Shown: positions 41,203 through 49,703 of the stretch, in pieces | Layout of the letters: each line of letters opens with the position of its first letter | Position numbering within the stretch: position 1 is the stretch's first letter | Origin: G038396625 sp038396625 | GTDB lineage: Bacteria; Bacillota; Clostridia; Peptostreptococcales; Thermotaleaceae | Assembly (NCBI GenBank): GCA_038396625.1 | Contig: CP121688.1 | Location: 372,001 to 436,000 of the forward strand | Direction: 5' to 3' | Length of the DNA: 64,000 nucleotides | The notes under the pieces: model-generated | What the model was told of the DNA's origin: nothing | The model's database searches: none | The model's input: only the letters and a program-made list of their open reading frames with translations | Position numbers and translations under genes: made by a program

Positions 41203-42662
41203 GGTGGAGCATCTACTTTGGTGCTGGTAGAACAACTTTTTTTCCCTACCAGAATATGTCGATGGTATTTATCATGATATAGATAGGGTTCATAGGCCAT
41301 CGGAATATGGCAGCCTTTAGAAATCAATTCACTAAGGGCAAAAAGATCACTTCGATCCACATCCTTTAAGGATTTTTTCCCTAGGGCACGAATTCCTTTT
41401 TCTAATTCTTCCTTAGAAGCTTTGAGATAATTTCCAAGGGAAGTGGCACCTGTTTTTACATCAAATTCATCTTCAAACTCTCCACCACGCCACACCAATT
41501 GGGTAACAGGTTCGTAAGGCAACGTTTTTAAAGCTTGGGTATGGGCTACAGCAAATAAAGCGACTGTTCCAATATAACAAGCATCGGCTCCCAAGGCACA
41601 AGCTTTTAATACATCTCCCGGGGTTCTAATTTTTCCAGAGGCCAACAGGGTCACATCTTTCTGAAAATGGTTTTTGTACAGCCATTCAGCAGAACGGGAT
41701 ATGGCAAAGGGAGCAGGTACCCCAAAGTCATCCTGAAAAATAGGTACAGAACCCTTTGTCCCTGCTTCACAACTGTCCACTGTAATAAAATCCACACCGC
41801 TATGGCAAAGAATATCTAGATCTGCTTCTAAGTATTTTCCTGCCCCAATTTTTGCCCCGATGGGTTTGCCACCTGTGATTTCTCTTAATTTCTTCACCAA
41901 CTTTTCAACATCCCTTGGATGGTGTACTTCTGGTTGTCTGGAATGGGCTACAATATCGTGACCTAGGGGATAATGATATGCTTGGTACATCTCTTGTGTA
42001 ATATTTTGCGCCTTTGTTCTGCTACCCATGCCTGCAATGGCCCCTTGACCAAATTGTATTTCAATGGCATCACTTTTTTGAAGTATTTCTTCAGATTTTG
42101 ACCAATCCCCTCGATTGTATTGCATAATATAATATTTTGCAGCCTCTCTTTCTTCCTTAAGCATAGGTCCTTCACCTGAAGTAGTAGCTGTACCTACTTG
42201 TGCAGCAGCTTCAGCAAAAGCAATTTTCACTTTTTTAGAGAGTGCGGTCCCATAGGCCATAGGAGCGATGAGCATAGGAAGCTCAATGGTAAAGGGGTGC
42301 TTTGCTTTTTTGCCTATGGTAACCTTTATATCTACCAGATCTTCAAAATCTAGGGGCATCACATGGAGCTGTGCAATATTAAACATCAGATCATCTAAAC
42401 TAGGAAATTTCCTAGAAGAGCCTAAGGGTCTGTCAATGGCTGTGCCTCCTGCAGCACGCAGTTCATTTTCTAAGGTATTGGTGAGACCCACCTTTAAGGA
42501 AGCAGCTAGAACCTCCCAAAGATTTTCATCGTATTTATCTGTCATCAATACTTCTATAGATAAATTCATTGCACGGCGAATCATTTTTCGAGCCAGAAAC
42601 CGGATAGGGTGAAAAACTGGTGAAAATGCTCTTTGTATAGATTTTTTTGATTTCTCAGGCAA
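41193..42662 (-). CDS. FMN-binding glutamate synthase-like protein
   Basis: A 489-residue stand-alone homologue of the FMN domain of glutamate synthase (GltB2-like). Visible elements are PMLIAPMAYGTALSKKVK, TTSGEGPML, EIQFGQGAIAGMG, the flavin-binding barrel IGAKIGAGKYLEADLD and VDSCEAGTKGSVP, and ASGKIRTPGDVLKACALGADACYIG. It lacks the amidotransferase domain, so the reaction is not certain; family members include archaeal-type GltS domains and related oxidoreductases. The N-terminal 60 residues are basic and variable. Start TTG with AAAAGGAGG 8 bases upstream. A short gap separates it from ribH. Confidence 0.85.
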   Translation of the reverse strand: MPEKSKKSIQRAFSPVFHPIRFLARKMIRRAMNLSIEVLMTDKYDENLWEVLAASLKVGLTNTLENELRAAGGTAIDRPLGSSRKFPSLDDLMFNIAQLHVMPLDFEDLVDIKVTIGKKAKHPFTIELPMLIAPMAYGTALSKKVKIAFAEAAAQVGTATTSGEGPMLKEEREAAKYYIMQYNRGDWSKSEEILQKSDAIEIQFGQGAIAGMGSRTKAQNITQEMYQAYHYPLGHDIVAHSRQPEVHHPRDVEKLVKKLREITGGKPIGAKIGAGKYLEADLDILCHSGVDFITVDSCEAGTKGSVPIFQDDFGVPAPFAISRSAEWLYKNHFQKDVTLLASGKIRTPGDVLKACALGADACYIGTVALFAVAHTQALKTLPYEPVTQLVWRGGEFEDEFDVKTGATSLGNYLKASKEELEKGIRALGKKSLKDVDRSDLFALSELISKGCHIPMAYEPYLYHDKYHRHILVGKKSCSTSTKVDAPPKG

Positions 42663-42747
42663 GATAGCAGCCTCCTTTTATCGTGGAGTTATGACTATCT
42701 ATTATTTTAAAACAAAATCATAGAAATATACTTAACGCAGGCAATAA

Positions 42748-43209
42748 TTAAAAACTATTTAACAGATTTGCCATTTCAATAGCAGTTACAGCAGCCTCGT
42801 AACCTTTGTTACCCGCTTTTGTACCAGCTCTTTCAATAGCCTGTTCGATGGTATCCGTTGTAAGCACCCCAAAGATCACAGGTAGCTCTGTTTCTAAAGA
42901 GACACTGGCAATCCCTTTGCTTACCTCGCTAGAAACATAATCAAAATGAGGAGTAGCGCCTCGAATAACGGCTCCAAGACAAATAACGCCATCATATTTT
43001 TGAGATTTTGCTAATTTTTTGGCTACTAGAGGAATTTCAAATGCCCCAGGAACCCAAATGATTTCAATATCCTTTTCTTCTACGCCATGGCGTTTTAACC
43101 CATCTAATGCACCTGTTAATAATTTTCCGCCAATAAATTCGTTAAATCTTCCTATAATCACTGCAAATTTTAAACCTTGTGCAATCAATTTACCTTCATA
43201 AGTTTTCAT
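42748..43209 (-). CDS. ribH: 6,7-dimethyl-8-ribityllumazine synthase
   Basis: A 153-residue lumazine synthase that joins the RibBA-derived dihydroxybutanone phosphate with the pyrimidine from RibD. Family marks are IIGRFNEFIGGKLLTGALDGL, VPGAFEIPLVAKKLA, CLGAVIRGATPHFDYV with the catalytic His, and GNKGYEAA. It is the last gene of the riboflavin operon, one base after ribBA. AAGGAGG precedes the ATG. Confidence 0.97.
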   Translation of the reverse strand: MKTYEGKLIAQGLKFAVIIGRFNEFIGGKLLTGALDGLKRHGVEEKDIEIIWVPGAFEIPLVAKKLAKSQKYDGVICLGAVIRGATPHFDYVSSEVSKGIASVSLETELPVIFGVLTTDTIEQAIERAGTKAGNKGYEAAVTAIEMANLLNSF

Positions 43210-43210
43210 A

Positions 43211-44422
43211 TTATTTTTCCTCCTTAAATTTGAGCATATGACCCATTTTTTCTTTTTTTGTTTTTAAGTAGAATGCATTTCTTTCATTATGATTCATTTG
43301 AATGGGTACTCTTTCCACAATTTCTAGTCCATAACCAGAAAGTCCAGATAATTTTTTTGGATTATTAGTCATGAGTTTTATTTTTTTAATTCCCAAATCA
43401 GATAAAATTTGTGCACCAATGCCATAATCCCGCATATCCTCAGGAAAGCCCAATGCTAAGTTTGCTTCAACTGTGTCAAGCCCTTGATCCTGTAACTCAT
43501 ACGCTTTTAGCTTATTGATAAGACCAATCCCACGACCTTCTTGACGCATGTACAATAATACGCCTCTACCTTCTTCGTTAATACGTTTCATGGCAGCAGC
43601 ATATTGCTCACCACAATCACATCGCATAGAACCAAAGGCATCACCCGTAAGACATTCTGAATGTACTCGAACAAGAACAGGTGCTCCGTCGGTGATGTTT
43701 CCCTTCACTAATGCAAGATGATGCTCACCACTTAGTTTGTTTTGATAACCGATAATTTCAAAATCACCATATTTTGTGGGCATATGGGCTTGCGCAGCTT
43801 TTTCAACGAAAATCTCCGTTTTTCGTCGGTATTGAATTAAATCTGCGATGGTAATGATTTTTAAATCATGCTGTTTCACATACGCCATTAATTGGGGAAC
43901 ACGGGCCATGGTACCATCTTCATGCATGATTTCACAGATGACGCCTGCAGGATATAGACCAGCCAATTTTGCCAAATCCACGGCAGCTTCTGTATGGCCA
44001 GATCTTTTCAGTACTCCACCTTCTCTTGCCTCTAAGGGAAAGATATGTCCTGGTTTCTTAAAATCTGTTGCTTTTGTATGGGGATGAAGAACCTTTTGGA
44101 TGGTATGGGCCCGCTCATGGGCAGAAATTCCTGTGGTAGTATCCATGGCGTCAATAGATATGGTGAAGGCGGTTTGATGATTGTCTGTATTATGGGCAAC
44201 CATTTGCGGCATATCCAATTCTCTTAATCGCTCTCCTGTAATAGGCATACAGATTAATCCGCGGCCATATTTTGCCATGAAATTAATGGCTTCTGGCGTA
44301 ACCTTTTCAGCAGCCATCAACAAATCTCCTTCATTTTCTCTGTCCTCATCATCTACAACAACAACAATTTTACCAGCCTTGATGTCCTCAATTGCTTCTT
44401 CAATCGTGTTAAATTTATACAT
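43211..44422 (-). CDS. ribBA: Bifunctional DHBP synthase / GTP cyclohydrolase II
   Basis: A 403-residue fusion. Residues 1-200 are DHBP synthase (DDEDRENEGDLLMAAEKV, RSGHTEAAVDLAKLAGL, EIMHEDGTMARVP). The remainder is GTP cyclohydrolase II with zinc ligands in SECLTGDAFGSMRCDCGEQ and catalytic RQEGRGIGLINKLKAYELQD. The C-terminal NPKKLSGLSGYGLEIVER is complete. It supplies both branches of riboflavin synthesis. A 110-base gap separates it from ribE without an evident terminator. Confidence 0.97.
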   Translation of the reverse strand: MYKFNTIEEAIEDIKAGKIVVVVDDEDRENEGDLLMAAEKVTPEAINFMAKYGRGLICMPITGERLRELDMPQMVAHNTDNHQTAFTISIDAMDTTTGISAHERAHTIQKVLHPHTKATDFKKPGHIFPLEAREGGVLKRSGHTEAAVDLAKLAGLYPAGVICEIMHEDGTMARVPQLMAYVKQHDLKIITIADLIQYRRKTEIFVEKAAQAHMPTKYGDFEIIGYQNKLSGEHHLALVKGNITDGAPVLVRVHSECLTGDAFGSMRCDCGEQYAAAMKRINEEGRGVLLYMRQEGRGIGLINKLKAYELQDQGLDTVEANLALGFPEDMRDYGIGAQILSDLGIKKIKLMTNNPKKLSGLSGYGLEIVERVPIQMNHNERNAFYLKTKKEKMGHMLKFKEEK

Positions 44423-44532
44423 GAATCCATCACCTCGCGTTATTTAAATGTGTAAGTTAACTTCTAAAGATAATACAATAAAGGGTTATTTTCGTGTAAT
44501 AAAGTTAAATTGATAAAATAAGTGTGAGTATT

Positions 44533-45183
44533 CTACACAAACCCATGATCCTTTAGAAAATCCATATCCATAGGTTTTTTAGGAGAAGGAGGTTCCTTCC
44601 ATAGTAGAAATTTTTCAATATACTTGCCGATCATATCGCATTCAAGATTGACCGCATCCCCCGTGGCTTTGGATAAGAGAGTGGTAACCTCTTTGGTATG
44701 GGGAATCACCGAAACTTTGAAAACTTGCGTATCCACATAAGCAACGGTTAAGCTGATGCCATCAATGGCGATAGAGCCTTTGTAAATGATATACTTCAAA
44801 ATGTCAGGAGAAGTACCAATAGAAACCCAGATGGCATTATCTTCTTTTTCAAAATCCTTAATAATGCCAAGACCGTCAATATGACCGCTTACCAAATGAC
44901 CACCCAAACGATTCCCTACCCTTAAGGCTCTTTCAAGATTGACTTTACTGCCTGATACCAAATCTTTTAGATTGGTTTTGTTCATAGTTTCGGCCATCAC
45001 ATCTACGGCAAAAGTATGAGAAGTAAAATCAGTGACTGTAAGACAAACACCATTAGTGGCAATACTATCGCCTAATTGTACTTGATCTAGTACTTTTTGT
45101 GCCTTGATCACAATCTTGGCTGACTTTGTTCCCTTTAGCACAGATGTTACAACACCAATTTCCTCTACAAGTCCTGTAAACAA
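44533..45183 (-). CDS. ribE: Riboflavin synthase alpha chain
   Basis: A 216-residue enzyme that dismutates lumazine to riboflavin. Two lumazine-binding repeats are seen: MFTGLVEEIGVV...GDSIATNGVCLTVTDF and GHLVSGHIDGLGII...KGSIAIDGISLTVAYV. The start is TTG after AAAGGAGG. It begins 4 bases after ribD. Confidence 0.97.
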   Translation of the reverse strand: MFTGLVEEIGVVTSVLKGTKSAKIVIKAQKVLDQVQLGDSIATNGVCLTVTDFTSHTFAVDVMAETMNKTNLKDLVSGSKVNLERALRVGNRLGGHLVSGHIDGLGIIKDFEKEDNAIWVSIGTSPDILKYIIYKGSIAIDGISLTVAYVDTQVFKVSVIPHTKEVTTLLSKATGDAVNLECDMIGKYIEKFLLWKEPPSPKKPMDMDFLKDHGFV

Positions 45184-45187
45184 AAGA

Positions 45188-46288
45188 TCAATCCTCCTTT
45201 CTCACATAAGCCTCTATCATCATATCATTCCCAAATCGTAGGATTTCCATAGAATTTAATAAAATGGCCTCCGCCATAGATGCTTTTCCTATACCACCCA
45301 CGGGGGTTTTCGCTTGATTCCCACCGATGATTTTAGGAGCGATAAAACTCAAAACTTTATCAATGATTCCTTCTTGTAAAGCGGAATAATTGAGGGTACT
45401 ACCGCCTTCTAAAAGAACACTATCTATTTTTCTTTCCCCAAGTGATTTCATTAAGTAAGATAAATCAACTTGATCATTTTTAGTAGGTGTGATCAATAGA
45501 TGTGCACCCCTATCTTCAATGGCTTTTAATTTTTCAGAATCTGCCAGCGCTGTAGTGGCGACAATGGTTTGTGCTTGGTCTATGGTTTGAAGTACTTGAG
45601 CTTCAAGAGGAATTCTCCCCTGACTATCTACAATAATTCGAATGGGATTCTTGCCCTTTACACCTTTTAGCCTAGTGGTGAGTAGTGGGTCATCTGCCAA
45701 TACTGTGCCAATGCCTACCATGATGGCAGAAACTTGGTGGCGTATCTGATGCACAAATTTTCTCGAAGCTTCATTAGTAATCCACTTAGAATCTCCTGAA
45801 GAAGTAGCAATTTTTCCATCTAAGGTCATGGCTGTTTTTAAAGTGCAAAAGGGAAGGTGGGTAGTGATAAACTTGATAAAGATTTCATTTAACTTTTGTG
45901 CCTCTCTTTGCAATATACCTGTTACTACTTCTATACCATGATTTCTCAGATGCTGTATGCCTTTACCAGCTACCAAAGGATTGGGGTCCTCCATGGCAAC
46001 AACGACTTTTTTGATATTTTTTTTAATGATAGCTTCAACACAGGGTGGCGTTTTGCCATAATGGGAGCAGGGTTCTAAAGTAACATACATTGTGGAACCC
46101 GTCACATCTTCTGTGGCATTGTGGAAAGCATTGATTTCCGCATGGGGCCCTCCGTAATATTCATGATATCCCTCTCCAATGACTTTGTCATCTTTTACAA
46201 TGAGTGCACCCACTAAAGGATTTGGCCGGGTATAGCCGATACCTTTTTGAGCAAGGGTTAAGGCGCGCTTCATGTATTTATGTTCCAT
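45188..46288 (-). CDS. ribD: Bifunctional pyrimidine deaminase/reductase
   Basis: A 366-residue enzyme for the second and third steps of the pyrimidine branch. The deaminase domain has HAEINAF and PCSHYGKTPPC zinc ligands (residues about 49-85). The reductase domain follows from about 145 with LKTAMTLDGKIA, VGIGTVLADDPLLTTR and LLEGGSTLNYSAL. It is the first gene of the operon and lies behind the FMN riboswitch and its terminator. AGGTGATGCA precedes the ATG. Confidence 0.97.
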   Translation of the reverse strand: MEHKYMKRALTLAQKGIGYTRPNPLVGALIVKDDKVIGEGYHEYYGGPHAEINAFHNATEDVTGSTMYVTLEPCSHYGKTPPCVEAIIKKNIKKVVVAMEDPNPLVAGKGIQHLRNHGIEVVTGILQREAQKLNEIFIKFITTHLPFCTLKTAMTLDGKIATSSGDSKWITNEASRKFVHQIRHQVSAIMVGIGTVLADDPLLTTRLKGVKGKNPIRIIVDSQGRIPLEAQVLQTIDQAQTIVATTALADSEKLKAIEDRGAHLLITPTKNDQVDLSYLMKSLGERKIDSVLLEGGSTLNYSALQEGIIDKVLSFIAPKIIGGNQAKTPVGGIGKASMAEAILLNSMEILRFGNDMMIEAYVRKED

Positions 46289-46381
46289 TGCATCACCTCG
46301 TTTATTTATCGTGTTGGGCAGGGGATGATTTTTATCCTAACTGGAGATATATCTATTGTGAAAAAATCGTTGCATAAAATA

Positions 46382-46410
46382 AAGCCCTGAAAATAGTATT
46401 TTCAAGGCTT
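46382..46410 (-). terminator. Riboswitch-controlled terminator before ribD
   Basis: On the minus strand AAGCCTTGAAAAT pairs with ATTTTCAGGGCTT (one G-U pair, 3-base loop) and is followed by TATTTTATG. It lies between the FMN aptamer and ribD, so FMN binding probably promotes termination here. Confidence 0.8.
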
Positions 46411-46481
46411 GCTTATTCTATGTTATCAATACATGAAATTTATAACATAAAAAATATACAATCAATCTGTATATATTGATC

Positions 46482-46590
46482 TTCTTTCATCCAGACTTTA
46501 CTGTCGGCCTTGGAATTACACCAAGTCAGCCATATTATGGCTCGCGGGCTATACCGCCGGTCGGGAATTGCACCCTGCCCTGAAGATTAT
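46482..46590 (-). ncRNA. FMN riboswitch (RFN element)
   Basis: The minus strand contains the conserved RFN segments CAGGGCAGGGTGCAATTCCC, GACCGGCGGTATAGCCCGCG, TTGGTGTAATTCCAAGGCCG and GACAGTAAAGTCTGGATG in the right order. It precedes the riboflavin operon, as expected. Confidence 0.96.
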
Positions 46591-46614
46591 AGAATATGCA
46601 ATTTTGATGAGTAT

Positions 46615-46643
46615 AGCATAACACGATTTATTTTATGTGTCAA
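46615..46643 (-). promoter_or_regulatory. Promoter of the riboflavin operon
   Basis: Minus-strand TTGACA (46643-46638), 17-base spacer, TATGCT (46620-46615), about 25 bases before the RFN element. Confidence 0.75.
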
Positions 46644-46763
46644 CAGGGTGACGAAATTTTCCAATAGAAGTGATCCAGGAAAGGTGGGAATATTGTTTAT
46701 CAGATCTTTTGTTAGGTTATACTTAAAAATGGTTATAAATAAGGTAGATCTTTTACCTATTTG

Positions 46764-46784
46764 AAAATGCAAGTTAGTTGCATT
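46764..46784. promoter_or_regulatory. Palindromic operator candidate of the zinc transporter operon
   Basis: AAATGCAA-GTTAG-TTGCATTT, a perfect 8-bp inverted repeat with a 5-base spacer, about 65 bases upstream of znuA. Form and position suit a metalloregulator of the Fur/Zur or AdcR type, but it does not match a consensus I know. Confidence 0.55.
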
Positions 46785-46850
46785 TAGATATATATTATGT
46801 TATATTTTGACTATCTAGATGCGATCAATACCTAGAAAAGGAGGCGTTTT

Positions 46851-47807
46851 ATGCAAAGAAGAATATGGGGGTTTTTGAGTATTCTAATGATATGCAGTAT
46901 CCTATGGATCACAGGCTGTACCATTCAGACTCATCAGAAACCGCAAGACAAACAAGTATATAAGCCAGTGGTATATACTACTATTTACCCTATGTATGAT
47001 TTTACATACCAAATAGGAAAAGACAAGATTGATCTAAGAAAGATGATTCCTCCAGGTGCTGAACCCCATGATTGGGAACCTACGGCGAAACTAATGGCAG
47101 AATTGGAAAAGGCAGATGTTTTTATTTACAATGGTGTGAATATGGAACCGTGGGTGGATAAACTATTGGGCGCTATACAAAATGAAAAATTAATTGTAGT
47201 AGAAGCTTCTCAAGGAATTGATTTATTAACATTACAAGAACATACACACGAAGAAAGTCATGACAAAGAAGATCATTATGGGGCATATGATCCCCATGTA
47301 TGGCTAGATCCGCTAAATGCCATCAAACAGGCTGAAACCATTAAAAATGCATTGATAAAAGCAGATGAATCCAATCAGAAATTTTATGAAACAAATTTTG
47401 AAGTCTTTGCGGATGAACTAAAAAAACTAGATAAAAATTTTCAAGAGCGATTAAGGAACATCAAGAGAAGAGAAGTGGTCGTTGCTCATGCGGCCTTTGG
47501 CTATATGGCAAAAAGATATGATCTAGAGCAAATTGCCATTACCGGATTATCGCCACAGCAAGAGCCAAGTGCAGTAAAGATGGCAGAAATTAGTGATTTT
47601 GTGAAAAACCATCAATTGAAATATATATTTTTTGAGACCTTAACAAGCCCGAGATTGGCACAAGTATTGGCAAAAGAAACAGGAGCACGAACGGAGGTAT
47701 TAAATCCCATTGGTGGACTGACCGAAGAGGAAATAAAAGCAGGAAAAAATTATATATCTGTGATGGAAGAAAATTTATCAACCTTAATAAAAGCATTAGG
47801 AGAATAA
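46851..47807 (+). CDS. znuA: Zinc (metal) ABC transporter substrate-binding lipoprotein
   Basis: A 318-residue cluster 9 binding protein. Lipobox ITGC (Cys at about 23). Metal ligands lie in GAEPHDWEPT, the His-rich flexible loop EHTHEESHDKEDHYGAYDPHVWLDP (about 130-153), the VVAHAAFGYMAKRY histidine and the FFETLTSPRLAQVLA region. The His-rich loop is typical of zinc rather than manganese binders. AAAAGGAGG precedes the ATG. It is the first of znuA-C-B. Confidence 0.93.
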   Translation: MQRRIWGFLSILMICSILWITGCTIQTHQKPQDKQVYKPVVYTTIYPMYDFTYQIGKDKIDLRKMIPPGAEPHDWEPTAKLMAELEKADVFIYNGVNMEPWVDKLLGAIQNEKLIVVEASQGIDLLTLQEHTHEESHDKEDHYGAYDPHVWLDPLNAIKQAETIKNALIKADESNQKFYETNFEVFADELKKLDKNFQERLRNIKRREVVVAHAAFGYMAKRYDLEQIAITGLSPQQEPSAVKMAEISDFVKNHQLKYIFFETLTSPRLAQVLAKETGARTEVLNPIGGLTEEEIKAGKNYISVMEENLSTLIKALGE

Positions 47808-47810
47808 ATA

Positions 47811-48605
47811 ATGGATAAAGTAGTGGAACTAAAGGGTGTATCCTTCGGATATGATGAAAAGTTGGTATTACAAGATATACAATTAGATATTTATGAGAAA
47901 GACTATTTAGGTATTGTAGGGCCGAATGGAGCTGCAAAAAGTACCCTCATTAAGCTGATGTTGGGGATTTTAACTCCTGAGAAAGGTAGTATTAAACTAT
48001 TTCATCAAAACATTAAAGATTTTAAGGAATGGGGTAAAATTGGGTATGTAGCGCAAAAAGCTACATCTTTCAATACAAGCTTCCCAGCTACAGTGGAAGA
48101 GGTGATTACTGCTAATTTATTTTCTGAAATTGGATTGTTTCGACCTATTGGCAAAAAACATTTGGAAAAGGTTGAGCGAGTTCTGTCTATTGTGGGGATG
48201 GAAAATTTTAAGAACAGATTAATAGGAAATTTATCTGGGGGACAGCAACAAAAGGTATTTATTGCTAGAACCTTGGTGAGTTCACCCAAAATTATTTTTT
48301 TAGATGAACCTACCGTAGGTATTGATGCAAAATCACAGGAACAATTTTATCAACTTATGAAAAAACTTAATCAAGAAATGGACATTACCATTGTCATGAT
48401 CTCTCATGATATAGGTGCTGTTACTGAAAATGTCAATCGCGTAGCTTGTATGGGGGATAAAAGACTTGTAACTCATCATCCATCTAGTAAGATACCTTTT
48501 CATGAGATATTATCTGAATTTTATGGTGAAAAGATGAAACTATTAATACACCATCATAAAGTGAAACTTAATTCAGATGGAGTTTTCACTCCACCTGAAT
48601 TGTAG
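47811..48605 (+). CDS. znuC: Zinc (metal) ABC transporter ATP-binding protein
   Basis: A 264-residue ATPase. Walker A reads GPNGAAKST, with Ala where the usual Gly of GAGKST stands; signature NLSGGQQQK, Walker B IIFLDEPTVGID and switch ISHDIG are normal. The family normally ends near GEKMKLLIHHH; the last 15 residues (from KVKLNSDG) come from a palindromic sequence that looks like the start of an inserted transposon end, so the C-terminus may have been replaced. It begins 3 bases after znuA; the AGGAGA site is inside znuA. Confidence 0.92.
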   Translation: MDKVVELKGVSFGYDEKLVLQDIQLDIYEKDYLGIVGPNGAAKSTLIKLMLGILTPEKGSIKLFHQNIKDFKEWGKIGYVAQKATSFNTSFPATVEEVITANLFSEIGLFRPIGKKHLEKVERVLSIVGMENFKNRLIGNLSGGQQQKVFIARTLVSSPKIIFLDEPTVGIDAKSQEQFYQLMKKLNQEMDITIVMISHDIGAVTENVNRVACMGDKRLVTHHPSSKIPFHEILSEFYGEKMKLLIHHHKVKLNSDGVFTPPEL

Positions 48606-48691
48606 TTGCGTAGATGCCCTTTAGGGTAAACCTATCCAGGGGCTGTACAACTCTTATCTCCCGCTTAGATAAGCGGGAGTTTTAGAGTTGT
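48570..48691 (+). mobile_element. Remnant resembling the right end of an IS200/IS605 element (omega-RNA region)
   Basis: Between znuC and znuB lie AATTCAG-A-TGGAGT hairpin (48570-48601), GTAGATGCCCTTTAGGG with downstream CCAGGGGC able to pair as a pseudoknot (about 48610-48643), and ACAACTCT...CTCCCGCT/AGCGGGAG...AGAGTTGT, a two-tier hairpin at 48647-48691. This order resembles the 3' end of TnpB genes and their omega-RNA scaffold as I remember it. No transposase gene is present. A database match is needed to confirm. Confidence 0.5.
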
Positions 48692-48712
48692 TAGCCATCG
48701 GATAAATAGAAA

Positions 48713-48777
48713 AAGTTAGTCGTTTTATAGTCTTTTAATACAAAAGATACATCCTAGCTACCACTAACGACTAACTT
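48713..48777. repeat. Inverted repeat AAGTTAGTCGTT ... AACGACTAACTT
   Basis: Twelve-bp perfect arms at 48713-48724 and 48766-48777, separated by 41 bases. The arm shares the ACTAACGACTAAC word with the ntpB-ntpD gap at about 4.83 kb. Confidence 0.7.
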
Positions 48778-48789
48778 CTAACGATTAAC

Positions 48790-48813
48790 ACAAAATGAGT
48801 TTTCTCATTTTGT
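48790..48813 (+). promoter_or_regulatory. Hairpin before znuB ribosome binding site
   Basis: ACAAAATGAG-TTTT-CTCATTTTGT, a 10-bp perfect hairpin 7 bases before AAAGGAG. There is no T-run, so it is unlikely to be a terminator; it may protect or modulate the downstream message. Confidence 0.5.
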
Positions 48814-48833
48814 ATCACAAAGGAGTATAAAAG

Positions 48834-49649
48834 ATGTTAGAGATATTACAATATGGTTTTATGCAGCGTGCAGTTGTAGCAGGCGTGATTGTTGGTATTT
48901 TATGTCCACTAATGGGTATTTTTATTGTATTAAGAAGAATGTCTCTTATTGGTGATAGTTTGGCACATGTTGCATTATCCGGTGTAGCAGCAGGGATATT
49001 GGCAGATATCTACCCCTTAGGAATGGCTTTATTATTTTCCATTGTTGCCGCGCTTTCCATAGAAAAACTCCGAAAAAGCTATACACAATATGCGGAGTTA
49101 GCAATTGCCATTATTTTATCTGCAGGAATTGGTATTGCTGTCGTGTTGATTAGCATTGCTAAAAACATAAATATTGATTTGATGGGGTATTTATTTGGAA
49201 GCATTACAACGGTTTTGAAGGAAGATTTATGGCTGATTATAGGCCTAGGGATATTGATTATCTTCGCCATTAAGCTGCTTTATAAAGAATTATTTTACAT
49301 AGCCTTTGATGAGGAAGCTGCAGAATTGGCAGGAATTCCTGTAAAATGGATTAATCTATTTTTTATTATTTTAATTGCTGCAACCATCACATTATCCATG
49401 CGGATTGTAGGGATATTACTGGTATCCTCTCTAATGGTAATTCCTGTTGCGGCCAGCCTGCAAATTGCCAAAAGCTTTAAGCAGGCGACAATACTGTCTG
49501 TGCTATTTGCTGAGGTTGCAGTGGTACTGGGAATCTTTGTTTCTTATTATTTTGAACTTGCTTCTGGAGGGACGATTGTTTTAGTGTCGGTATTGATTTT
49601 ATTGATCATTCTCATCGGAAAAAACAGCTTAAAAAGGATAAAAAGATAG
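48834..49649 (+). CDS. znuB: Zinc (metal) ABC transporter permease
   Basis: A 271-residue permease with about eight membrane segments. Family marks are CPLMGIFIVLRRMSLIGDSLAHVALSGVA at the start and the GI...RIVGILLVSSLMVIPVAAS region. It completes znuA-C-B but is 228 bases from znuC because of the inserted repeat material. AAAGGAG is 8 bases before ATG. A terminator follows. Confidence 0.93.
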   Translation: MLEILQYGFMQRAVVAGVIVGILCPLMGIFIVLRRMSLIGDSLAHVALSGVAAGILADIYPLGMALLFSIVAALSIEKLRKSYTQYAELAIAIILSAGIGIAVVLISIAKNINIDLMGYLFGSITTVLKEDLWLIIGLGILIIFAIKLLYKELFYIAFDEEAAELAGIPVKWINLFFIILIAATITLSMRIVGILLVSSLMVIPVAASLQIAKSFKQATILSVLFAEVAVVLGIFVSYYFELASGGTIVLVSVLILLIILIGKNSLKRIKR

Positions 49650-49655
49650 GAATAG

Positions 49656-49701
49656 AAAAATCGAAGGACTTCTATGAGGAAGTAAAAGTCCTTCGATTTT
49701 T
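49656..49701. terminator. Bidirectional terminator after znuB
   Basis: AAAAATCGAAGGACT / AGTCCTTCGATTTTT, 15-bp perfect stem, between convergent genes. Confidence 0.88.
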
Positions 49702-49703
49702 TA

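Noticed and set aside
46510..46764. An 84-codon open frame on the plus strand
   Set aside because: It runs through the FMN riboswitch and riboflavin promoter on the opposite strand and shows no coding features.
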